21,594 nt of DNA from a virus, in the IMG/VR virus record IMGVR_UViG_3300028920_000298, positions 1 to 21,594 of that record; one strand, 5' to 3'. Within the stretch, counting starts at the first letter, position 1. Each line of letters starts with the position of its first letter. The notes under the pieces are model-generated. The model saw nothing but the letters and a program-made list of their open reading frames with translations. It ran no database searches and was not told the origin of the DNA. Shown in pieces: positions 13,811 through 21,586 of this stretch. Position numbers and translations under genes: made by a program.

Positions 13811-15012
13811 GTCTCTTTTTCTCCTTCTTGTTTCTTCATCACATCAAGATAAGCTTCGTACTTATCTTCCTCAGACATGGTATCAATGTTGAACATATCG
13901 AGTGCCTCTTTTTTCTGCGCCTCAGTGAGGGTGGCAGGTTTTTTTGAGGGTCCTCCCGATTTTTTACGGTCAGACTTGATACCAAGTATCTTAGCTTCTT
14001 CTTTTCCTTTATTGTACCCCTCCGTGTAAGCTTTTTTCTTCTCGCTCTCCAGACTGGCTTCTATCTCCCCGGCGTGCTTACCTTTCACCCAGTAGAGAAT
14101 ATCATCCAGACTATAATTTTCCTGCAAAACCGCCGCATCTGAAGTATTGTCCAGAACTTCTCGAATCTCTTCGGAATACTTCTTATCGTTTTCTGGAAGA
14201 GAAGTTACCAGTTTCTCACGTTTATCCTTCGCCTGTACCTTTGAATTAGCTAAAGTTTCCTTTGCTTTCAGGGCCATGTGGTTACGTATGTTGTCAGCTA
14301 TCATAGCCAGTACGCCTTTGTCCGTAACACCCTCTGTCTGATCGGGCTTTGATCCCCTGAACTGCTCTATAGCAAGGTCCCGCGTAAGTACGGTACCGTT
14401 TACCTTCACTTTCCCCGTATCCAGGTAGGTACTTAGGACTTCATCGTTCGTCATATTTTCAATGGTCCTCACCGGGACATACTCCCGAAGTGATTTGGCC
14501 TCTTCTTGAGTTTTCGTGAGCGTCCTCTGGATATGAAGAAATGCATCGGCCAAATCCTCGGGATTCTCGTACTTTTTTCGTATGGCCTTTATATGATTTC
14601 TTTCCTCCTTAGCGATGTCGAATGTAATCTTTTTCTTTAAGGCGTAAGCTTCGGTGGCTTCTTTCTCGACCTTAATTTCAGCCTCTTCGCGAGCCTTTAC
14701 TAGCTCAGCCTTTCGGGTTTTTTCCTCTTCCTTTAGATCCTTATCTTCAGAGGCTAAGATACGCTCGTCCTCTTTTTGCCGAGCTTCTTCTTCCTCTTTT
14801 TTCTTTATCTCTTCCTCGTTTTCTTCCTTTTCCTCGTTTTCTTTTACGTCCTCTTCCTTTTCCTCTTCCTTTTTCTCTTCTTTTTCCTCTTTCTTTTCTT
14901 TCTTATTCTCGCCTCCCTCAAGCTCTTCGCGCGCTTCCTCAGCAATGCTATCCATTTCTTCCTGTTCTGCGATCTGGGGATCTTTTACCTCTGCCGCTTT
15001 TTCCGGTGCCAT
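13807..15012 (-). CDS. Capsid scaffold protein
   Basis: A 401-residue, highly charged, largely helical protein with no signal or membrane segment. Residues about 27-117 are an almost pure K/E tract (EEKEEKKEEEKEEDVKENEE is one part), probably a long coiled coil or disordered stalk. The middle (residues 130-300) has a helical domain containing PEDLADAFLHIQRTLTKTQE, and the C-terminus is basic (GYNKGKEEAKILGIKSDRKK) with a final helical pair (KKEALDMFNIDTMSEEDKYE). A basic, helical C-terminus that binds coat and a charged body are the hallmarks of phage scaffolds such as P22 gp8. Location just before decoration and coat genes agrees. The ATG lies eight bases after AAAGGAG. Confidence 0.8.
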   Translation of the reverse strand: MAPEKAAEVKDPQIAEQEEMDSIAEEAREELEGGENKKEKKEEKEEKKEEEKEEDVKENEEKEENEEEIKKKEEEEARQKEDERILASEDKDLKEEEKTRKAELVKAREEAEIKVEKEATEAYALKKKITFDIAKEERNHIKAIRKKYENPEDLADAFLHIQRTLTKTQEEAKSLREYVPVRTIENMTNDEVLSTYLDTGKVKVNGTVLTRDLAIEQFRGSKPDQTEGVTDKGVLAMIADNIRNHMALKAKETLANSKVQAKDKREKLVTSLPENDKKYSEEIREVLDNTSDAAVLQENYSLDDILYWVKGKHAGEIEASLESEKKKAYTEGYNKGKEEAKILGIKSDRKKSGGPSKKPATLTEAQKKEALDMFNIDTMSEEDKYEAYLDVMKKQEGEKET

Positions 15013-15052
15013 TGGACTGTCTCCTTTCTAGCCCTTTCGGGTATTAGCTTTA

Positions 15053-15184
15053 CTACTCGCTTTCGACGATTTCTTTTTTCGCTTGTTCAGCTATCGCGCT
15101 CTCTTCTTCATCGGTCAACTCCTTGTTAACCCTAATCGAGTCCTTAATCTCTTCGTAAGCCTTGGGCTTCTTCTTGTCACTCAT
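15053..15184 (-). CDS. 43-residue charged protein upstream of scaffold
   Basis: A short frame, MSDKKKPKAYEEIKDSIRVN followed by KELTDEEESAIAEQAKKEIVESE. The ATG lies eight bases after a near-perfect AAGGAGG site, which is the main evidence that it is translated. It is lysine-rich at the start and acidic at the end, resembling the scaffold that follows. It may be a leader gene controlling scaffold expression or a small scaffold accessory. Its ribosome-binding region is right behind two hairpins. A small CCC-TTTC-GGG hairpin (15032-15041) lies between its stop and the scaffold start. Confidence 0.7.
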   Translation of the reverse strand: MSDKKKPKAYEEIKDSIRVNKELTDEEESAIAEQAKKEIVESE

Positions 15185-15197
15185 TTTGCGAGCCTCC

Positions 15198-15215
15198 TTT
15201 TTATCAAAATAAAAA
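15198..15215 (-). promoter_or_regulatory. A/U hairpin in front of a ribosome-binding site
   Basis: TTTTTAT (15198-15204) and ATAAAAA (15209-15215) are perfectly complementary around a four-base loop. In the minus-strand RNA this hairpin uses the U-tract of the adjacent terminator-like stem as its first arm and ends directly at the AAGGAGG site of the 43-residue gene. It could influence ribosome access or compete with termination. Confidence 0.6.
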
Positions 15216-15244
15216 CCCGTATCCTTTCACTCCAAGAATACGGG
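15206..15244 (-). terminator. Intrinsic terminator or attenuator after the com-like gene
   Basis: CCCGTAT (15216-15222) and ATACGGG (15238-15244) are perfectly complementary, with a 15-base loop and an extra G-U and G-C pair possible inside. In the minus direction the stem is followed by TTTTTATTTTG, a typical U-tract. It lies about 30 bases after the com-like stop and before the capsid genes. No new promoter is obvious downstream, so the scaffold-capsid genes would need read-through, which suggests a partial terminator or controlled attenuator. Confidence 0.75.
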
Positions 15245-15274
15245 CTTCATCGAGCCTCTTCTACTGCGCATCAC

Positions 15275-15469
15275 CTAGGTCAGTCTAACCGCTTCCTCCT
15301 GGGTAAGATAATTCAAGGTCTTGCACTTTCCGCATTTTATCTCTATGTCTAAAGTGGCAGCGTTTTTTTCCATACTTTCTACACCCGATCTTACTAAACG
15401 CTTTTGACCGAACGGCCCGTCATACTTAAGTAAAAGCCTTCGGCACTGTTTACACCGGAATTCCTTCAT
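15275..15469 (-). CDS. com: Com-family zinc-ribbon protein
   Basis: A 64-residue protein with the arrangement FRCKQCRRLLLK at residues 5-16 and IEIKCGKCKTLNYL at 42-55: cysteines C6, C9, C46 and C49. This spacing, with R-x-L-x-x after the first pair and I-K-C-x-K-C-K-T-L-N in the second, is the signature of the Mu Com family. In phage Mu, Com is a zinc-binding RNA-binding protein of about the same size that switches on translation of the DNA-modification gene mom. No mom gene is in the window. The ATG overlaps the previous stop as ATGA. Com-like proteins also occur in late operons of other phages, with unknown targets; a nearby RNA hairpin is a possible target here. Confidence 0.8.
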   Translation of the reverse strand: MKEFRCKQCRRLLLKYDGPFGQKRLVRSGVESMEKNAATLDIEIKCGKCKTLNYLTQEEAVRLT

Positions 15470-15795
15470 TGTATCAAAACTCCCTGACCGTGCACAATTT
15501 GATTGTACTGAACTTTGATTTTATTTACCGAGTCTAACCCCGTTGCCAGGATAAATGTATTCGGCATTCCGCAATTGCTGCATCGACATGATAAATCAAT
15601 ACTGATTATATGCCGGGGGTTGAAAGGCGATGCCAAGGTTTTAATCCTATAATTCTCCTTCTTCCATGCCCCGAGCATCCGAACCTCTTTCACGTCGGGT
15701 CTCCTTAAGTATCCGCTTTCACAGAGTGCGAGCCCGCATACCTTACACTTATGCTTTATGATCCTTTTCTGAAAACAGTGTAACGCTACGGTCAT
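15466..15795 (-). CDS. Zinc-ribbon protein, probable distant Com relative
   Basis: A 109-residue protein with CKVC at 17-20 and a second cluster CRCSNC at 70-75. The second half (ISIDLSCRCSNCGMPNTFIL) resembles the IEIKCGKCKTLNYL part of the Com-like neighbour, and the first half (HKCKVCGLALCES) the FRCKQCRRLL part. It therefore looks like a longer, diverged relative with an insert of about 20 residues between the cysteine pairs. The ATG lies one base after the previous stop, with GGGAGG upstream. It may bind RNA or DNA. No separate family is recognised. Confidence 0.65.
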   Translation of the reverse strand: MTVALHCFQKRIIKHKCKVCGLALCESGYLRRPDVKEVRMLGAWKKENYRIKTLASPFNPRHIISIDLSCRCSNCGMPNTFILATGLDSVNKIKVQYNQIVHGQGVLIQ

Positions 15796-15796
15796 T

Positions 15797-16237
15797 CTAT
15801 TCGCCTCCCACCAAGGGAATTCCCCTTGAATTTAGCTGATGCAGTCTTCTTTTTACGGCCTCCTGAGCTATAATTTCCAGATTCCGTACCACCAAAGAAG
15901 GTACCCCGAACTCCATAGCTATCCTGGAATGGGAATACCCCACCACCCGCATTCCAAGTAATGCCTTAAAAAATTCAACCAGTTCCTTATTGGAATACAA
16001 CGTACGTACCTGTGACGGAAGTCTAAGAATCAAGTCAGAGTCAATTCGATCCAACAAAGATACGCAGTAGGTCAAATAACGATAGCGATCTTTCCGCGGA
16101 GCAACGGACAACTGCTGCTGGTTCGCCTCCTTTTGAACGTCGTCCTTTAGAGTCTTTTTCTTTTCCTCTATCCAGTTGACCGCTTGCTCAAATGTAAAAT
16201 GAGGCTGAGCGGGATCGTGATCTTTATTCGGCTTCAT
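15797..16237 (-). CDS. Helix-turn-helix protein between portal and scaffold
   Basis: A 146-residue protein with GGAGGG eight bases before its ATG. Residues 98-122 (VVGYSHSRIAMEFGVPSLVV and on) match a helix-turn-helix: a G-Y-S turn, A-x-E-F-G in the second helix and V-P-S at the recognition helix. The N-terminal half is charged and helical. It could bind DNA, as a regulator of late transcription or as a component that recognises packaging sites, or be a head-assembly protein that only resembles a regulator. It lies in a set of small genes after the portal. Confidence 0.6.
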   Translation of the reverse strand: MKPNKDHDPAQPHFTFEQAVNWIEEKKKTLKDDVQKEANQQQLSVAPRKDRYRYLTYCVSLLDRIDSDLILRLPSQVRTLYSNKELVEFFKALLGMRVVGYSHSRIAMEFGVPSLVVRNLEIIAQEAVKRRLHQLNSRGIPLVGGE

Positions 16238-16520
16238 TTTCTAATCCCTCCAATAGCGCGCGATACACCTCTAACTTGTTCATGGCGCAGCGAAGCATAT
16301 AACCGTCCTTCACCGGATCGGCATGCACATTCGTTTCGCAATACTTTATAAGGGCCCTCTCAGCCTCGTTTATTCTTTTCTTAAATGCTTTTCCGTCCTC
16401 GGAAGCTAACAGTCTCCTGGCTACCTCGCGAGTCAGCTTGAATAAACTCTCAAGAGACTCTTTTTCCTTCCGTATTCTTTCGGCCTCTACTGCGTCCAAC
16501 GGCTTAAATGGATTACGCAT
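16224..16520 (-). CDS. Small helical protein after portal
   Basis: A 98-residue protein, charged and helical, with coiled-coil character at residues 13-60 (AERIRKEKESLESLFKLTRE, RRLLASEDGKAFKKRINEAE). The ATG overlaps the portal gene by eight bases and follows AAAGGAGG at a rather long spacing. Single cysteines occur at 61 and 78. It may be a portal-associated or assembly factor; there is no recognised family. Confidence 0.65.
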   Translation of the reverse strand: MRNPFKPLDAVEAERIRKEKESLESLFKLTREVARRLLASEDGKAFKKRINEAERALIKYCETNVHADPVKDGYMLRCAMNKLEVYRALLEGLENEAE

Positions 16521-18555
16521 TTTTCTTCTGGGCCTCCTTTACTTCTTCCTTTGTCGGAGGAGTTCCCAGGAGTTTTTGTCCCTGGGCTATCATCCCCGCC
16601 AACTCTTCTACGTTAAATTCAGGCGGAACTCCGGTGGTTCTCGACTCCATTATTTTCATCTGTATATACTGCGCGGTAGTTTGCATAGCTTGCTTAACCG
16701 ATTTCTTCTGAAGATCTTCCGGCTTGCCTATCAGCTGCGAATATAAGCGTCTCCACTTCGGAGAGAATCCTTTGATGATGGTTTTCAACGCGAAATAAAC
16801 TTGATTCGGATCCGCGGCGAAGAGAGGTTCCAACCTTAAAGTCTGGTATAAAGCCAAGTCGACTTTCTGGGAGTTAAGTTGATCGAAATCGAAAGCCAAA
16901 GCCATGGTCTGTATATTGGACTTGGACATAATGTCTTGCCGGGTGAGAGTACTAAAAGGACCTTCTTCACCTTCCCTGTCAGGGGATACTCTATAACGTA
17001 CCCCGTCCTCGTTCATCTGGTAGTACATTGCGAAAAGTATCTCCCCGTCTCGATTGAAAGCGGGAGCCATGGTTTGAATGTACTCCTTTATATTGATACC
17101 CGACTGTTGAAGCAAAGCTAGGGTCTTGCTTGCCGGGGCGGAAGGATCTAAAGGAGACTCCCTGCCGCTCATTAGGCTCGTTACTCCCGAAGCGTCGTCC
17201 TGAGCCTGGAGCATAAACTGCATTAAGCTAACCATTCCCGGAACGTTTGGAGCAGCCATGTACTTCTGGAGAAAATCTACCGTCTCCCCTTGCTCTAACG
17301 TTAAGGGAACGCCGTGCGTCCATCTTTTTGACGTGAACTGCTTCGCAACCTGGGAGTTTTTCTGGGTGATAGGGGTGATGAGGTTCTGCATCCACACCGA
17401 TTCCAGTATCGCATTTAGCATAGCGTCCTCGGCCAAAGACAGGTCAGTCAGAACTTCTCCCAATCCTATTCCGTAGAAATCGGAAGTCTTGCGCATGATG
17501 TAAAAAGGATTGTAATAGCAATCCACAGCATAGAGAGGATAAAGGATAGAACCTATCATCTTCCGCTTTTCCTCGTTAATCCAGAATACGCACTTGGTGA
17601 ACTCTTCGTCGCTTTCTTTAAGCTTGGTGTAGAATACGCATTCCAGTATATCGTAGTATCGATTCTCGGCTTTGTCTATTCTGGCCTTTTTCTCCTTGTC
17701 GGTATAGGTGAGGTCGTCGATATCGTAGAACATTCCGCGCTCTTCTTCCCGCTTCAAATCCCAGTAAAGCATGGGTATTTTTTCGGCGGTGAGCTTTGTG
17801 GTGCATAGTCCTTCATACCCGTCACAACCTATCCGAACAAAAAAGTTTTCCGGCTCTACCGAAAAGAATCCGGGGTCGTTATAGGTAGTTTCTTTGAACT
17901 TAGCCATTATCCTCAATTCCTTACCCGACTGCAGGGTCTTGATATACTGAGGGTAGTCCTTCTCGGCCGTAGGCCAATTCTTAAGGAAAGCTTCGAGGTC
18001 TTGAGGACGGTAAACTTCTTCCCGGCGACGATCTTCACGCTTAATTATGTGCCGTATCTTCTTTATCCCCGTACCTATGAGCACCCCGTTGTGAACAACC
18101 ATACCCGAAGGATCCCGATACGGGAGATTGTCCAGCTTGTAGTCCAGGAAGTCTGTTTTCTTTTCGCAAGCCGCATCTGCGTTCGGATCTTCGTTTTCAG
18201 GCCGAGGAGTTACGGAGAACTTCGGGTCAGAGTCCATAAAAGCTTGCATAAGGAGACTGCTCACCTTGTTCACCTTCGTCCGGGTGGTCTGCCGAGACAA
18301 GTTGAACATACGCCGTTCGTCCTCCGTCACCTCTCCTTTATACTGATTACGCAGCGCGACAATCTTGGAATCAAGCTTTATAGAATTTCTTTCGTCCCGT
18401 ATGGCCTCCAACTCAACTACAATTTCATCCAGGATGCGTTCTTTGTCAGACTCCTTCAGCTTCAATTGTTCATAGTAGACGGGAAGCTCTCCTTCTTCCG
18501 TCTCCTTCGGAGAGATTTTTTCCAGGTCTACGTCACTGAACTCATTCATCGACAT
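16513..18555 (-). CDS. Portal protein
   Basis: A 680-residue protein, the size of podovirus-type portals (P22 gp1 is 725). The ATG at 18555 has AAGGAG six bases upstream, and overlaps the previous gene by 14 bases. After a charged helical N-terminus come LSRQTTRTKVNKVSSLLMQA at 86-105, the strand region GVLIGTGIKKI at 157-167, the conserved core DFYGIGLGEVLTDLSLAEDA at 359-378, then the clip-to-stem helices (NAILESVWMQNLITPITQKN) and GVTSLMSGRESP at 457-468. Portals form the dodecameric DNA entry channel at the special capsid vertex and dock the terminase. The core motif, length and position after terL make this a firm call. Confidence 0.85.
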   Translation of the reverse strand: MSMNEFSDVDLEKISPKETEEGELPVYYEQLKLKESDKERILDEIVVELEAIRDERNSIKLDSKIVALRNQYKGEVTEDERRMFNLSRQTTRTKVNKVSSLLMQAFMDSDPKFSVTPRPENEDPNADAACEKKTDFLDYKLDNLPYRDPSGMVVHNGVLIGTGIKKIRHIIKREDRRREEVYRPQDLEAFLKNWPTAEKDYPQYIKTLQSGKELRIMAKFKETTYNDPGFFSVEPENFFVRIGCDGYEGLCTTKLTAEKIPMLYWDLKREEERGMFYDIDDLTYTDKEKKARIDKAENRYYDILECVFYTKLKESDEEFTKCVFWINEEKRKMIGSILYPLYAVDCYYNPFYIMRKTSDFYGIGLGEVLTDLSLAEDAMLNAILESVWMQNLITPITQKNSQVAKQFTSKRWTHGVPLTLEQGETVDFLQKYMAAPNVPGMVSLMQFMLQAQDDASGVTSLMSGRESPLDPSAPASKTLALLQQSGINIKEYIQTMAPAFNRDGEILFAMYYQMNEDGVRYRVSPDREGEEGPFSTLTRQDIMSKSNIQTMALAFDFDQLNSQKVDLALYQTLRLEPLFAADPNQVYFALKTIIKGFSPKWRRLYSQLIGKPEDLQKKSVKQAMQTTAQYIQMKIMESRTTGVPPEFNVEELAGMIAQGQKLLGTPPTKEEVKEAQKKNA

Positions 18556-18907
18556 GAAGCACTCCTTTATGCCCCTGGAGGGCCTTTAAAAATTTACCCA
18601 TCGCCTCAGCGTCTTTCATAGAGCTCAAGTCCTCTGCGACAGTGTTGACGCACGCTTGCCAATCAATCTCGCTCATTCCTTTAGATTTCATCTTCAACTT
18701 CTTTCTTACCGCTTTGAACTCGAGTATAGCCATCCGCAAGAAAGTAAACCATGACATCCGAGGCATCTCGGCGTGGAATACGCATTTGTTCTGAAGAAGA
18801 ATAAACTCCGGGTACGTTAATTCGAACCCGCAAATGTTACACTTCGCCCGAACCTCTATCTCGTCCGTACGGGACATACCGCACGGATGACATTTGTGGT
18901 CGCTCAT
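18542..18907 (-). CDS. Small zinc-knuckle protein before portal
   Basis: A 121-residue protein with cysteine pairs CHPC (6-9) and CNIC (23-26), followed by C42 and H45, enough for a zinc site. The rest is helical and basic (FLRMAILEFKAVRKKLKMKS), ending in a helix with KDAEAMGKFLKALQGHKG. The ATG overlaps the previous stop as ATGA. Its position between terL and portal suggests a packaging accessory or nucleic-acid binder. No named family recognised. Confidence 0.7.
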   Translation of the reverse strand: MSDHKCHPCGMSRTDEIEVRAKCNICGFELTYPEFILLQNKCVFHAEMPRMSWFTFLRMAILEFKAVRKKLKMKSKGMSEIDWQACVNTVAEDLSSMKDAEAMGKFLKALQGHKGVLHVDE

Positions 18908-19170
18908 CTTCTCACCCCTCTCCAGAAAGGAGCAATCACTTTATTCTTCGGTTTCGTTTGATTTTTCTCCCGTTCTGCAGTAAACAGGATTGTCCGATAG
19001 GCGTCTCTCAGGTCCTCAATGAACCCTTTTTTCACGACCGTGGGTATTTCTTTCATCCCCAAAAGAGGACAGGATATTTTCCACGTCCCATCTGGATGGA
19101 ACACCGCGTGAAGTTCTATCGGTGTCTGCTCTGCGCTCTCTTCGGCATCCGGCTTTCGATCTTCGTCCAT
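18904..19170 (-). CDS. Small protein between terminase and portal
   Basis: An 88-residue protein with an acidic N-terminus (DEDRKPDAEESAEQT), a short beta hairpin (ELHAVFHPDGTWKISCPL), a helix (KGFIEDLRDAYRTILFTAER) and a basic tail ending in WRGVRR. A strong AAGGAGG site precedes its ATG, 11 bases after the terL stop. No family is recognised; conservation of position would be the best clue to its role. Confidence 0.7.
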   Translation of the reverse strand: MDEDRKPDAEESAEQTPIELHAVFHPDGTWKISCPLLGMKEIPTVVKKGFIEDLRDAYRTILFTAEREKNQTKPKNKVIAPFWRGVRR

Positions 19171-19181
19171 TTTCTTCCTCC

Positions 19182-20909
19182 TTATTTATAGGTGAACATA
19201 GGCTTTTTCATATCTTGAACGGGCTCTTCCTCATCCTTGAAAGGTACATAAGGAAACTCTACAATAACTATCCCGGCAATTGCGGTAGCTATAACTCCGT
19301 CATCAAGGAAATCTCCGTCAGCTTCCGGCTTACCGTTCTTAGCGTTAAACACGAAAGTTTTGCACTGAGAGATAAGCGTTTCGTCACGAAGTTCAATCAC
19401 TCCCTTCCTTATCTCTTCCTCTAACTGGTCAAGCATTCTTGGACGGGTAAGGGGCGTTGTACTCCACCCCGCTTTCACAACGTCATTCTTCTTATTCTTC
19501 GTGTAGTATAATTTACAGTCCATACCGCATAGGTCGGAATTTACAGAATAGCCGTGATTGTTGTTCTCTACCGCGACTATCTCCTTGTTGTAGAACTTTC
19601 CAACTCTCTGAGCCTTAATAGCTAAGTCGTCCGGGGGATACGCTCCATTCGAGGTTGCTACAACGTTACGAGTCCACTTCTCACGTACAACAAGAAAGCT
19701 TTCGTCCCCTTTCGCCAATCCTTCGGCTACGTCCCCTCCCACCACGTACTGTAATCCTTTCCGGGGAAACTCATAAATCCGGAGCCAGCCCCGGTACGCG
19801 TCTTCCCGAACCTCTACCCGGTTGTCGATCTCAACCAGCTTCGCCAAGATATGAAACCCGTGCGGAACCGAATCGGAAGGCAGCTTGCGTTTAATGATAG
19901 GCCATACTTTTTGGTTAGCCAGGGCCTTCTGGGAGAAGAAAGGCTTGCCCGAACGAAGATAGTCTATATCGACTTCCTGAGCCAGATCGGCTTCCTTTCG
20001 ACGAAGAGCCTCGGCGTCGTACCACGTGCTACGAACCAATCCCGCCTCGCGCCCGGACCTCAGCCAGTGGTTGTAGGCCGAGGTAGAATCTGCCAATCCT
20101 ATTTTCTCTCCGTCCTTGATATAATAGGCCTCGCGTATCTTTTTGGGATGCAGAGTCCAGTGGAGAGTTAACTTCTTAATCTTTTCGTGCGTTCCGTTCG
20201 CCAATTGTCCGAATTTGTTTGCGCTTCCCAAAGGGGTACTAACTGGGATACGACAGGGTGTGACGTCCGCAGTACTTGTCCAAGCTGCCCCGGCTACGGA
20301 GTTGTCCCACTTGCTGAACTCGTCCAAAAGAATCGCTCTCCGGCGTCCTCCTGAACCAAAGCTAGGATTCGCGCTCTCTCCTACGATACTGTTACCGCTC
20401 TCCGGATTAATAATCTTCATGAAGGTAGCGTGTTCATCAGGCCTGAATCCTTTAGGAAGAAGAAATAAAGGCTTACGCTTAAGGTCAAACCGTATCTTCT
20501 CAATGAGGGTATCAATGTCTCCAAGCTTATCAACATATTCTTCCTTACGCGAACCTACGCGGAAATCGCTTCCCGGCTGAAAGTTCCAGAACCATTCAAA
20601 CACCATCAGAATAAACCAGCTCACCCCCATGTCACGACTCTTCTCAACAAGAAGGTCTTCACCGCGCTCTATACTGTCGATCAAAGCGTATACGGATTTT
20701 TCCTGAAAGTCGTAAAGAATGAAAGGTAGAACATCCGGCTTTACACGGGGATCTTTGGTCCAGCAGAAACAATTGATATAATAGATAGGGTCAAGCTCAC
20801 ATGCCCGGCGAACCGAAGCCTGAAAGTTCGGATCACGTTCGCACTCTTCTAAAACCCACGCGCGATAGCGTAAGTTCTCCCGTATTTCCCGTGGATATTT
20901 TAGGTCCAA
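19182..20909 (-). CDS. terL: Terminase large subunit
   Basis: A 575-residue packaging motor. It starts with TTG directly after the previous TAA, with AGGAG six bases upstream. The N-terminal ATPase shows the deviant Walker A LLVEKSRDMGVSW (86-98, K90 and R92 key), Walker B AILLDEF (192-198) and coupling motif STPLGSANKF (224-233). The C-terminal nuclease has the RNase-H-like carboxylates D393 in VVGGDVAEGL, E448 in IVAVENNNHG, and D536/D537 in GDFLDDGVIATA. The protein drives DNA into the capsid through the portal and cuts it. All catalytic motifs are intact, so the phage appears functional. The neighbouring candidate small subunit fits. Confidence 0.95.
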   Translation of the reverse strand: MDLKYPREIRENLRYRAWVLEECERDPNFQASVRRACELDPIYYINCFCWTKDPRVKPDVLPFILYDFQEKSVYALIDSIERGEDLLVEKSRDMGVSWFILMVFEWFWNFQPGSDFRVGSRKEEYVDKLGDIDTLIEKIRFDLKRKPLFLLPKGFRPDEHATFMKIINPESGNSIVGESANPSFGSGGRRRAILLDEFSKWDNSVAGAAWTSTADVTPCRIPVSTPLGSANKFGQLANGTHEKIKKLTLHWTLHPKKIREAYYIKDGEKIGLADSTSAYNHWLRSGREAGLVRSTWYDAEALRRKEADLAQEVDIDYLRSGKPFFSQKALANQKVWPIIKRKLPSDSVPHGFHILAKLVEIDNRVEVREDAYRGWLRIYEFPRKGLQYVVGGDVAEGLAKGDESFLVVREKWTRNVVATSNGAYPPDDLAIKAQRVGKFYNKEIVAVENNNHGYSVNSDLCGMDCKLYYTKNKKNDVVKAGWSTTPLTRPRMLDQLEEEIRKGVIELRDETLISQCKTFVFNAKNGKPEADGDFLDDGVIATAIAGIVIVEFPYVPFKDEEEPVQDMKKPMFTYK

Positions 20910-21374
20910 TTATTTCTCCTGTCGAAATTGTGACATGAAACGATCATTCAAGTCCTGAACAATCGATTCATTTTTTCTTTCGGTCGTAACTATATTCTGA
21001 AATACCGTTTTACCTCCCTCAAACCCTTCACCTTTCACGTGCATTTCCCTGGGAGCAAGGGCCGCGCCCACCTGAAGCAAAGTACGTAGGGGAATCTCAC
21101 GCAGCTTATCCTCGAACCACTTTTTACGTGAAGGAGACCATCTACGCCGCGTATTCGTTGCATCGAAATCCATCTGAAGAATGTAATCGAAAAGTTTTTC
21201 TTTAACGAGCTGGCCTTTAGTTTTGATTCCTTTGGGACGTCCGGGATTTCCTGGCTTAAAAAATCGATTGCCCGAATCTTTATAATCCTCACGACGATAA
21301 TTAAGTTCGGGTTGTTTCGGTTTCTTAAACTTCTTGAGATGAAATCTGTTTGCATCCTTTCTTATTTTAGTCAT
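20910..21374 (-). CDS. Candidate small terminase / DNA-binding protein
   Basis: A 154-residue basic protein from the ATG at 21374; an in-frame TTG at 21401 would add nine residues, and neither start has a good ribosome-binding site. Residues 37-49 contain RFFKPGNPGRPKG, an AT-hook-like GRPKG motif typical of DUF5681-type phage proteins found beside terminases. The N-terminus is very basic (HLKKFKKPKQPE) and the C-terminus polar. Small terminases recognise the packaging site on DNA and regulate the motor. Position immediately before terL makes this the best candidate, but the family match is only to a short motif. Confidence 0.6.
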   Translation of the reverse strand: MTKIRKDANRFHLKKFKKPKQPELNYRREDYKDSGNRFFKPGNPGRPKGIKTKGQLVKEKLFDYILQMDFDATNTRRRWSPSRKKWFEDKLREIPLRTLLQVGAALAPREMHVKGEGFEGGKTVFQNIVTTERKNESIVQDLNDRFMSQFRQEK

Positions 21375-21500
21375 ACCGAAACTATCGCCCGCAATTCTCA
21401 AAATTCAACATTTCAAGCTGAATCATGTGTAAATTCTCTTATTTTTTCATGCACTCTTCGTCGGAAAATCTGGCCGTAGCTCACACTTCAAGGTACCCCG

Positions 21501-21530
21501 ATTCTACAAATCAAGCCCATAAAGCGTCAA
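21501..21530 (-). promoter_or_regulatory. Sigma70-type promoter for the structural operon
   Basis: On the minus strand TTGACG (21530-21525) and TAGAAT (21506-21501) are separated by 18 bases; each matches five of six consensus bases. Transcription would begin near 21494, about 120 bases before the candidate small terminase gene, and run through the whole gene array. Confidence 0.6.
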
Positions 21531-21586
21531 TTTACCCCTTGACGAATGGAACTGCTCGACGGTAAATTTAGGGGTTCACGTCGAGC
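21525..21586. repeat. Inverted repeats in the promoter region
   Basis: Three perfect inverted repeats are seen: CGTCAA/TTGACG (21525-21530 and 21539-21544), which is formed by the two -35 boxes; AATTTACC/GGTAAATT (21529-21536 and 21561-21568); and GCTCGACG/CGTCGAGC (21554-21561 and 21579-21586). They could be operators for a dimeric regulator or a site recognised by the small terminase next door. Confidence 0.6.
21539..21568 (+). promoter_or_regulatory. Possible divergent promoter reading off the right edge
   Basis: On the plus strand TTGACG (21539-21544) and TAAATT (21563-21568) are also 18 bases apart. The -35 matches five of six, the -10 four of six. It lies back to back with the opposite promoter and would drive genes beyond the window, perhaps early or regulatory ones. 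Confidence 0.35.

Noticed and set aside
15032-15041. CCC-TTTC-GGG hairpin between the 43-residue gene and the scaffold gene
   Set aside because: Only three base pairs and no T-run, so it is not called as a terminator.
14654-15129. Serine/phenylalanine-rich frames on the plus strand resembling membrane proteins
   Set aside because: They are the reverse of the K/E-rich tract of the scaffold gene; GAA/GAG/AAG codons read backwards give Ser, Phe and Leu.
18001-18621. A 206-residue plus-strand frame
   Set aside because: It is fully opposite the portal gene, which has clear motifs, and has no supporting signals.
21380-21450. Tiny frames of 13 and 14 codons before the candidate small terminase
   Set aside because: No ribosome-binding sites and too short to judge; a leader peptide cannot be shown.
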